Shown in pieces: positions 30,274-40,085 of a stretch of 64,000 bases of DNA. How positions within the stretch are numbered: position 1 is the stretch's first letter; each line of letters starts with the position of its first letter. This DNA is from Arabidopsis thaliana. Lineage: Eukaryota; Streptophyta; Magnoliopsida; Brassicales; Brassicaceae. Location of the stretch: positions 14,855,443 to 14,919,442 of the forward strand of contig NC_003071.7 in the NCBI RefSeq assembly GCF_000001735.4, given 5' to 3'. The translations under genes were made by a program, and so were the position numbers. The notes under the pieces are model-generated. The model did not search any database, was not told the DNA's origin, and was given only the letters and a program-made list of their open reading frames with translations.

Positions 30274-31105
30274 GATATAACACAAATTTTTACAGTAATT
30301 ATCAAGCGTAGTTTTTTTTATTTTATATCAGTCTGCATACGTTACATATTGTTGTTTTGCATCCAAATTTTGATTTTTATGTAGTTCTATGTATCATTAA
30401 ATATTTCGTCATTTTTTATAAACAAATCACGTTGAAGACATGATATATTGTTAATAAAACTTACGTTACTCAGAATAGAAAAAAAAAATTAATCTATATC
30501 ATAGCCCAAATACTTTTACAGCTAATTAAAATTATATCTATAACCATTCATTAAGATATAACGCATATGTTTACGACAATTGTCAAATGTATTTTTTTTT
30601 GTGTCAGTCCACGTACGTTACATATTGTTGTTTTTGCATCTAAATTTTGGTTTTGTGCCATTATATGTATCATTGAATATCTCGTCATTTTTATACATAA
30701 GTCACGTTAAAGACATGACATGTTGTTAATAAAAATTATATTAGTCACATAGAGAAAAAAAAGACTAATCTATATGATAGTCCAAATAGTTTAAAACTAA
30801 TAAAATTTGTATTTATAACCGTTATTTAAAGATATAACGCATACTTTTACAAAAATTGTCAAAAGTTTTTTTTTTGTCAGTCCGCATACGTTACATTTTA
30901 TGTTGTTTTGTATTTAGATTTTGTTTTTATGTCGTTATATGTATCATTGTATATCTCGTCACTTTTATAACAACATATTATGTCTTAAACATGATATGTT
31001 GTTAAATAAAATTACGTTACTTAGAAAAGGAAAAAAAAAGAAGACCAATCCATATCACACTAGCTCCAAATACATTACAACTAATAAAATTGTAATTATA
31101 TGGTT
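30274..31105. repeat. ~280-bp tandem repeat, three copies
   Basis: Copies start at 30274, 30555 and 30831, each with gatataac(g/a)ca (periods 281 and 276). Shared landmarks in each copy: cgttacat...tgttgtttt, gtatcattgaatatctcgtca with variants, a cacgtt-type motif before aagacatgatatgttgtta, an A-rich run, and a closing tataacc(g/a)tt. A partial fourth copy end is seen at about 30140-30165. Copies are clearly diverged, so the array is not recent. None is coding. Confidence 0.85.
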
Positions 31106-33868
31106 AGAGAAAAAAAAGGATTTTGTGATGTTTAATTATGCTTAGAAAAAAGATACACTAATCTGGTTTTTGTTATAGAATCCTAATTAATTAGCTTTGT
31201 CATTTATTTAATAGTAGCATGCATAAATATCACAAAATAAATAATTATATATTCATCCCACTTTTGTCTTTCTCTGATTCTGAATACAATATGACTGTAT
31301 GTTAACGTGGAACAAAAAAAGCGTATAAGGTTTTACTGCTATTTCTCGTCTGCTGTTACAAAACTAACAAATTCACTCCAAACTAAAACATTTATTTTTA
31401 TCTCATATATTTTTTTGTTATTTTTGTAATTTGGGAGATTTTAATACATCGTTAAGATTGCCAACCAATATCACGTATTGTAATCATTCCACAGGATTGG
31501 AGTCAATAACACAGTAAAAAGGAATAATTAACAAATTCTTAACCTAAGATCTACACAACGTTAGTTTTATCATCTATATATACAACCATGACCGGTCCAA
31601 TGTTTCAAAATTTTCTTGGATACTCGATGCACAACTGAAAATTTGTGTCCTTCTGTTAATGTAAAATTTTGTTCTAAATAGAAATTCTCCCAATATATAT
31701 ATGGTGCTTTAAAATGTGATGCATTAACCGATATATTCATTTGCTTATGTTTCGACCGGTCCGGTATGAAACACAATAAGCTAGCTAGAAGACGTATTTA
31801 ATTACTAGGATATCCTGCAAGATACCAATGATATGTCACTCTAAAAGATTTGCTATTGTTCACTTCTAACACACTCATCTCAAAACTTCTTGCTTCGGTT
31901 TTAAAAGATCATTAAATCTTCCCAACCCATGTTGCTTCTCTTCTATGATGACAAAGAATCCAACCAATTTCACAATCCTATAATTTTGACTTCCCCGCAA
32001 TATTGCTATTACACTTGACAACTCCTTCCGAAAGGGAACCCAAGATTGTTCAACTTGGAAATTTTCTAGGTGTAGTTTTTGGTCGGAATTACAAGAAAGT
32101 GTCAGAGTAAAAACCTCACCTATACCTACATTCGGAGCTAAAAACCGTGATTTGGACTACGTATATACATGATATCTTGTTCTGAAACGAACAATTTTAA
32201 ATTAGTTTCGAATGATCCCAAAACTGACGAAATAACCAGTTTTATCTATTTTATTGAAAGAATTTTAATTTATTTCATAGATAAATTTAGTAGTTTTTAT
32301 TTCTCTTATTTTCTATCGTTTTAACTTTTAAATGTCAAAAATACTATTTAGCTCATATATTTAGAATCTGTTTTGCAAAGGTTGATTTTGTTAACTCTTT
32401 CATTGATTGGAAGTTGGAACAATCTACTTTCAAGTAGTTTGGCAAGAAAAAAACAAATAAGTTTTCTATAACCTTTTAAAATCGCAAAAAGTACATGTTT
32501 TGCTTAAGAATAAAAGACTTCCGTATATTCATGCCAGATTATGATTATGGAAAGGTCACAGTCTTCTGTATTTTAATTTTATGAAAATTAGTCGTAACAA
32601 TGGTGACTTAACTAAGATTAGGCAACGTAGGGTCCACGAGAGGTGAAGAACAAATAAAAAATAGTCAACGAGGTTTTGACAACTGGGACCTATCTCGTAG
32701 ACTCCTTCGCTGAAACGACGTCATACTTGTCGGATTCCCTTTCCCGCTAAGACTTCTTGTCTTGTCCCCCTTTGCCTTAAATTATTATTATTTTTTGTCT
32801 ATTATAACTTTTTTATTTTGTTCATCAAGTAAGATTTCAGGCTTTTGTTTCGATTTAGGTTACACATATTCAAACTTATCCATATATACACTTCAGAATC
32901 TAAATTAAAGTAATCTGATCATGTTTTGCCTAATGTTGTCATAAACTCTTTAGACATGTACATATTTCATTGGAAAGTTACTGAAATTATTGTTTTTGTC
33001 TTATGCGATACGAAAATATTATCACACTTACCTTTCAAATTATACCAAAAAATATGACAATTTATTATATAGATTATCTTGTAGATAACCGAGAAGTTTG
33101 ACATTTCCTTAAACGTTACGTGCCGTCAAGAATTGGCAAAGCCACTCCCAACTACTCACAAATCACAATCCATAAGTCATAGCCAAGAAAACCCTTTATG
33201 AAACACAAATGTTTATTATTCCTGAAAATACAAATTTAAATTCCAATTTCTACCACGAAGATAGCTTACTTTATAGGTATATATATTTTCTTCACCAAAT
33301 CCGTAAAAAGCAAAAGTGATTTGAATTTAAATCAGAAACGCGTATAGATTGTGTATATATGTAAGTTAAAGGGCATGCATACCTTTTTAATGTTATTTAA
33401 TATTAATCTTAATTCCATTCTTCATAGACTTTTGAATAAATTTTATTTTTTTCTTGAGTTTATAAGTCAGGGAAATTGTCACCCACTTAACCACTAGGAA
33501 AGCAGATTTGGTTACTGAATCTTTTTCACACCTAAGGCTCAATCAAGTTTTGATGGGACCTAAGTTGACCTAGAACTCATTTTCACACCCATAATAATAA
33601 TAATATGACAAAACTTATCACACTTTATTTCTTTAATATAAGGGAATCTCAATATTCGAGTACAACACGGACCATTGATCATGGAATTTAAAAGACTAGC
33701 TAGATCATGTACATCAATAGGAATTTTGGTCTCAAGTACTGTCATGCTTTGTGTTGTGTCTCAATCAGACAGGACAAAAAACTGATCTCTTGGTTGCACA
33801 TTGGGTATTAAGTATTTTTCGTCTGTTGTGTGAATCTTACCAAGCAATGGTTTTGATGCAAATATGCA

Positions 33869-35357
33869 TTACATCTGGCCTGCTCGTATGTCCCGGTCTA
33901 TACGATCTGCATTATATGTACCTGGAAGCTCTCTAAAATCCTCGTTGAATATGGAATATGCACTGCGAAAGAAAGCATGAAAAAAGATCGAACTTATTCA
34001 GCTCTAACACTCAAAAGAGAAGATATTTCATGGCCTAAAACTCAACAATACTCATGAGGATACCACTTTACAGCTAATAAGAATACTAGCAGAATCTTAT
34101 GCTTCCAGAATCCTAAGACTTTTTTTTCACATCTCCAAGTTACCAATGATGTTTACGTTTTAGATAAGTGTTATATAATTTGGTATCTGGAAAATGAGTT
34201 GCTATGTCAGTCAGATCAATGGAGGCTAAGTGTTTTTAGAAATGTACATACCTAACATCACCAGGCTGTCGTTTACCAAGATTGAGCAAGATGATTGAAA
34301 ATCCAGTCCCTAGTATCTGAAACCCCCCGTGATAACAAAGAAAGCCATCAAAGGAGATTAAACAGAAACGACTTGTTAGAGACACTACCTCTCTATACAA
34401 AATGTCTCATATTCAATGGCATTGCAAAAACGTTGGGCATTTTCAGGAATCCAGACATTGAAGATAAAGATGACTTACAAATATAGGGCCCAGATCCCAC
34501 CGATGTGCAATAGGCGCCAAGATAAACCACAAGGTGATAATAACCCACATCTTTAGACTTAAAGAGAAAAGTCCCATAAGAATGATATCTAGAAGATCAT
34601 CACACAACCACAGATCAATAAACTATTTGTTTCATAAGTTCTTGGACATTGCAGATGATGCACATATCAAAGATTAAAGAGTTCTCACCTGGCAGCTTCA
34701 ACTTGTTACGCAGAAAGTAGTATAACTTCCTCTTCCACCGGCTTGCTGACGGTGGGAGTTTAAACTTCTGCAATGCCAAAAGAGATTTTATAAGGACAGA
34801 AACTAAAAAACCATTCTTTACCAGTTAAGAAACCATTCTTTACCAAATCATCATCATCATCATCATCAAATGACTCAACTCCAGCTGGTGGATTTGGTAT
34901 TACAGCAACAATAAAGGAATCTACACAATAAAATCAAGACTTGTGCATAACCTAAAGACGCATTTAACAAACACAGATAAGCATTGATGCTTATAACATT
35001 TTCAGCAGAACCTGTTTACCTTGGTCCTTGAGCGTAACGTATAAATCATCTCCATCTTCTTCGTCTTGCAATGCCTTTCCACGAAGAATCATCCTTAAAG
35101 TTGAAACGGGAAATTTACCCTTTTCCGCAATTGCATTTCTCAAATCACGAATCTAAAATCAGCCCAAGGATCAATCAATCATTCCCTTCGTACAAAGGAA
35201 TTCACTTAGAGAGATAAAGAAGAAGAAAATTCTTTACTTTGATATGAGACGCCACTCGAATTTGAGACGGCCGAGCTGGGCCGATGGTTTTGTACGTGAT
35301 CTCGACGGTGCCATTGTTGGTTGAATCTGAGCTCAGCTCTTCGGTTGAATTCATCAT
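33869..35357 (-). CDS. Ubiquitin-like and SAYSvFN domain protein
   Basis: Minus-strand gene of about six coding exons. The first (ATG 35357; a second ATG follows at once) carries a ubiquitin-like segment VEITYKTIGPARPSQIRVAS, continued by IRDLRNAIAEKGKFPVSTLR and LRGKALQDEEDGDDLYVTL. Next come a linker with a run of seven Asp (GAT repeat), a basic segment (ASRWKRKLYYFLRNKLKLP), one or two membrane helices (DILLMGLFSLSLKMWVIIT...), and the C-terminal SAYSvFN signature: AYSIFNEDFRELPGTYNADR, ending RAGQM. It corresponds to At2g35360. In animals the SAYSvFN protein SAYSD1 is an ER-membrane factor that recognises UFMylated ribosomes stalled at the translocon; a similar ER role here is inference. 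The first exons are well supported; the exact internal splice sites are less so. Confidence 0.85.
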
Positions 35358-35796
35358 CTCACCACGAATTGTATGCAATCAATGAGAAATTGAGGATTAG
35401 GGTTTCGAATTTGGGAATTGAAAAAAACAGAGTTTGTTTTCTCACTTGCTACTTCTCCGATGACGGAGAGTCGACTTGAGTTTTCAATATTTTCATATCT
35501 GTCCTTACATATGTTTTTAATTCCACTTTTAACCCCAAAGGTTTCAGAGAGTATAAAAAACTCCAAAACATTGGAAAAGCAATTGTAAGAGCTTCTGCGT
35601 CAAAAAGAAGGTTTGGGTTACACTTTTCATACACACCATATGCATAGGATGAGGCCTTCAATTTCTGCCTTACATATCAAAAGATAGAACACACACACAA
35701 ATAAAGCAAAGAAACAGAATATCTTTGAGATCTCCTCTTTATTTGGAGAAGACAAAACACAGAACAAGAATTAGAAAGAAGGGAGAGAAAGCAAAA

Positions 35797-36608
35797 ATGG
35801 CACTAAGAATGTGGGCTTCTTCTACAGCAAACGCTCTCAAGCTTTCTTCTTCTGTTTCCAAGTCTCATCTCTCTCCTTTCTCCTTCTCTAGATGCTTCTC
35901 CACAGGTGTTTGTAATTGTGTATGTAGTTGTGTGTGCATAGCTTTATCTGAAACTGTTGATGAATGTCTCTGTTATTTTTTTAGTTTTGGAGGGTTTGAA
36001 GTATGCAAATTCACATGAGTGGGTTAAACATGAAGGCTCTGTTGCCACCATTGGCATCACTGCCCATGCTCAGGTTCTTATTTTTGTAATCTAAGTGTTA
36101 AAATAGCTCAGAAACTAGATAGATGTCTCTTTGGACTTTTGGAGAATGGTTATAAAGATAATGATAGTTTTGTAAGATTATTGGCTGAAATGGGAGGAGA
36201 AATGACATTGATGTTGCAGGACCATTTAGGTGAAGTGGTGTTTGTTGAACTGCCAGAGGACAATACTTCAGTGAGCAAAGAGAAAAGCTTTGGAGCAGTG
36301 GAGAGTGTGAAGGCAACAAGTGAGATCTTATCACCAATCTCAGGTGAAATCATTGAGGTTAACAAGAAGCTCACAGAATCACCTGGCTTGGTACAGTTTT
36401 AAAGTCTTAAGGAAATTAAGTAAGTTACCACTCATGTGACAACATATAAGCAATGATTTGGCAATTGTGTGTTGTTTAGATCAACTCAAGCCCCTATGAA
36501 GATGGTTGGATGATCAAAGTGAAACCAAGTAGCCCCGCGGAGTTGGAATCTTTGATGGGTCCAAAGGAATACACCAAGTTCTGCGAGGAGGAAGATGCTG
36601 CTCACTAG
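35797..36608 (+). CDS. GDCH: Glycine decarboxylase complex H-protein
   Basis: Four exons, 35797-35905, 35985-36073, 36220-36390, 36480-36608, giving 165 residues, equal to Arabidopsis GDC-H1 (At2g35370). The first ~34 residues ([17 protein letters not shown]...) are Ser/Arg-rich without acids, a mitochondrial targeting peptide. The mature protein begins with the typical [17 protein letters not shown]. The lipoyl lysine is K97 in [14 protein letters not shown]. The H-protein shuttles the aminomethyl group on its lipoyl arm between the P, T and L proteins in mitochondria, central to photorespiratory glycine-to-serine conversion. The C-terminus [13 protein letters not shown] is complete. No abnormality seen. 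Confidence 0.97.
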
Positions 36609-37193
36609 GAGGGTTTCTCTCTGTCTTTTATGTTCCAAGTTCTATCAATTCTCATGCTTGTTTTCTAAATTTGCATACACTCTATGACCAACTTCACAAA
36701 ATAAGAGTTCAAGAAGATGAAACAGAGACCTAACAAACACATTAAGATTTTTTCTTTCATATATCTTGTTATCCTCAAAATGCATTTACCATCACCCCAA
36801 AAGCCAGTCCAATAAAAAAGGTGATCCTAATCAAAAATTATTAATAAAAATTTGGTAACCTTAAAGATATAACCATTACTTTAAAATAAATAATTGGTCA
36901 TAAGAAAAGAAACTGGTCGTCCAAATATTACAATCTGCTCCATTATATTGAAATCACGTATTCAAGCTCATAAGGCAAGTTAGGTCCCTATTGGTCAATT
37001 TGGTTGTATCTACCGTTGACAAAACTGTAACATCCATTGTGGTAAAAATTGGGCATGAAAACAAACATAACGACATATGATAACATACAAGGAACATAAT
37101 ATTAACGAAGCACACACATGACACGTATATATATATTCATATGCACACAAACACAGATAGAGATGAACAGAAACACATGACATAACTTTCCAA
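36609..37193. other. Spacer between GDC-H and peroxidase 20
   Basis: GDC-H 3' UTR then the promoter and leader of the peroxidase gene (a tatatatata run at about 37127-37136 may serve as TATA). No gene seen. Confidence 0.5.
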
Positions 37194-38516
<1,323 letters not shown>

Positions 38517-38708
38517 AATCAAACATCAATCAATACAAATTGTTTGCACTTCTTTTGGTCTTCCAATAAGGCATCAACTTCACAAAACTCATTACAACTT
38601 CGATAAGTTCCATTATTTTCTCCATTATAACAATGTCCAATTAAGTATGATACAGGTCTGTTTGTTGGAATTGTTTCTGCTTAAGGCAAGTGAATTGTCA
38701 AAATAATC

Positions 38709-38729
38709 TCAGCTTGTCATCTAAGCTGA
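38709..38729. terminator. Short perfect hairpin downstream of peroxidase 20 and of the snoRNA cluster
   Basis: A 7-bp perfect stem, TCAGCTT (38709-38715) and AAGCTGA (38723-38729), with a 7-base loop. It lies about 190 bases past PER20 and, on the other strand, about 200 bases past the last snoRNA. The function is unknown; it could mark a transcript 3' end or be chance. Confidence 0.25.
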
Positions 38730-38932
38730 CAATTGATAACTCCAATTATTGAAGGACTCTGTTTTGTTCCGAAGTAAAATATCCAAATATTTCAAGGCAT
38801 CAGTAGAAAACCTTTGAGAATTGTTTTTGCATTTAAAGTGAATAGAACTGTGAACAAGTCAAATTAATTAGTCAAGTGATTTCCATTATGCACAACTAGT
38901 AAAAAAACAAAAAAAAACATTCGGTATATTTT

Positions 38933-39017
38933 CTGGGCATCAGATAATCATAAAAGTTAGCATCACATAGAATCAGACGCAAATTACCCATGAAATATAA
39001 TTTCATCATATGCCCAG
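38933..39017 (-). ncRNA. Box C/D snoRNA 1 of cluster (18S guide)
   Basis: Read on the minus strand: terminal stem CTGGGCA / TGCCCAG; perfect box C ATGATGA (39003-39009), box D' CTGA (38973-38976), box C'-like GTGATGC, and box D CTGA (38940-38943). Next to D' the RNA is antisense to CGCAAATTACCCA (38978-38990, plus strand), which I recognise as the highly conserved 18S rRNA stretch GCGCAAATTACCCA. By the D+5 rule the target would be the first A of CAAATT. I could not match the second guide, upstream of box D. No protein-coding potential. Locus names At2g35382 and At2g35387, which I recall as snoRNAs, fall in this gap. Confidence 0.85.
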
Positions 39018-39097
39018 TAGAAAACAAAGAGAATCAAAAACCAAATCCTTAAAATCGACAAGACATTCGAATTGTACAAAAACATAAAAGAGACTAT

Positions 39098-39193
39098 GAA
39101 TCTGAGTATCAGTTCTCCAAGGTGAATAAAACATCAATGTAATTTCAGTAGTAAATAACATCAATATATGAGATTCATCCTATACTCAGATTC
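39098..39193 (-). ncRNA. Box C/D snoRNA 2 of cluster (25S guide)
   Basis: Minus strand: 12-bp perfect terminal inverted repeat GAATCTGAGTAT / ATACTCAGATTC; box C AGGATGA (39175-39181; one mismatch to RTGATGA), box D' CTGA (39145-39148), C'-like TTGATGT (39131-39137), box D CTGA (39109-39112). The guide next to box D is antisense to TCTCCAAGGTGAA (39114-39126), a conserved 25S/28S rRNA sequence. The D+5 rule points at the first C of the CCAAGG run. The D' guide has only a weak partial match (about nine bases) to 18S AAATAACA-type sequence and I do not claim it. Confidence 0.85.
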
Positions 39194-39270
39194 AAAAGAA
39201 AACGATTTTTTTAAGGATACAAAAACGAAATATTAAAATTGAAAACAAGATTTTAAGGATTTTTATTGTA

Positions 39271-39358
39271 GAGTCGATCAGAACCTGTCGAGAACACAAT
39301 TACATCACATATATCAGTGGATTGACAGACCTGTGAATTTCTATCGTCACCTCGACTC
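39271..39358 (-). ncRNA. Box C/D snoRNA 3 of cluster (18S guide, U33/snR55-like)
   Basis: Minus strand: terminal stem GAGTCGA / TCGACTC; box C GTGACGA (39344-39350; one mismatch), box D' CTGA (39314-39317), C' GTGATGT (about 39303-39309), box D CTGA (39278-39281). The D' guide is antisense to GGATTGACAGAC (39319-39330), the conserved 18S stretch that in yeast and animals is methylated under snR55/U33 and snR40/U32. The D+5 rule places the target at the first U of GGAUUGACAG, the U33/snR55-type site. The second guide (upstream of box D) is unassigned. Confidence 0.88.
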
Positions 39359-39428
39359 ATAAAAGTCCTTAAAAGAGTTTTTACAAAAATCCAAAAAAAA
39401 CATGAATTGAGGAAGAGATTAAGATCTA

Positions 39429-39518
39429 GAAAAGCTCAGAACTTCTTAGAGGGTTGTGTATTACCGTCAGCGATGGATTAACCATCTCTGGCACACGATT
39501 TTTTCCTCACAGCTCTTC
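39429..39518 (-). ncRNA. Box C/D snoRNA 4 of cluster (18S guide)
   Basis: Minus strand: terminal stem GAAGAGC / GCTTTTC with one G-U pair; box C GTGAGGA (39504-39510; one mismatch), box D' CTGA (39467-39470), box D CTGA (39436-39439). The guide next to box D is antisense to CTTCTTAGAGGG (39442-39453), a conserved 18S stretch in the 3' domain. D+5 points at a U in CUUCUU. It is the first RNA of the cluster in transcription order. The C box is non-canonical, so this is the least certain of the four apart from its rRNA match. Confidence 0.78.
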
Positions 39519-39579
39519 TATTTAAATAAATTTCTATGCACAAATCGAAAAACAGAGCCAAACAAAATCACAGATGACA

Positions 39580-39720
39580 AAACCCTAAGAACTAATTGAG
39601 GCGGAACACAAAACAATAGACTTGTCTTGTGATTCCAATGTGAGTCTTCTATATATACTAGTTGACACTAGTCAAATAGAAGCCCTAATTATGACTCAAC
39701 CTATTCTTTTGGGCTTTTTT
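39580..39720 (-). promoter_or_regulatory. Promoter of the snoRNA cluster: TATA, telo-box, GGGCTT elements
   Basis: Minus-strand reading from 39720: AAGCCCA (39711-39717 region), a second ggGCTT (about 39681-39686), TATATATAG (39650-39659), then a telo-box, AAACCCTAA on the plus strand at 39580-39588. Telo-boxes with site II-type GCCCA motifs mark promoters of plant snoRNA clusters and ribosomal protein genes. The first snoRNA begins about 60 bases after the telo-box. Confidence 0.65.
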
Positions 39721-40085
39721 TATTTTTTTGGTTGGCCGTGGACTGTACAATCCAATACATAGATTTGTCTGATTATGAAACCCATTATCAAATTGTCAAC
39801 AAGATTTTTGAGCCAATTTGCACCATGTTAAATGTAGATACGATACAAGATGTTCTATATATTAAGTTAAAAACTTGTGTACACCATAATAAAAAATCGG
39901 TTCAACACCATTTGTGCATCCATAATTTTGAGATGTGGAGCAAATAAGAAAAACCTAAGCTGTATCAAAAGACAATGCAAGCAAATTTTGTTGAAGCTTT
40001 CCGGTTAGAACATGAACCGGGATAAACTTTCTAAACCGACTAACAAACCAAGAATCGTTCAAATTGTTGGTTGCAATGAGAAAGG

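Larger units (their letters stand above)
28675..33868. other. 5.2-kb gene-free AT-rich region
   Basis: No convincing coding exon on either strand over more than 5 kb, in an otherwise gene-dense region. The left end is the PLL1 promoter and leader (with GAGA-rich tract near 28780-28802). It contains the tandem triplication at 30274-31105 and a CACTA-like scrap. A slightly more GC-rich island at about 32620-32770 has W-box-type TTGAC motifs but no ORF. The rest I cannot assign. Confidence 0.6.

Noticed and set aside
38740-38930. Possible fifth snoRNA (ctactgatgcc on the minus strand)
   Set aside because: No matching terminal stem with a box D at the right distance, and no rRNA antisense stretch beside a CTGA.
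39732-39947. 71-aa plus-strand ORF near the snoRNA promoter
   Set aside because: No similarity that I recognise and no support; lies in spacer between PRS1 and the snoRNA promoter.
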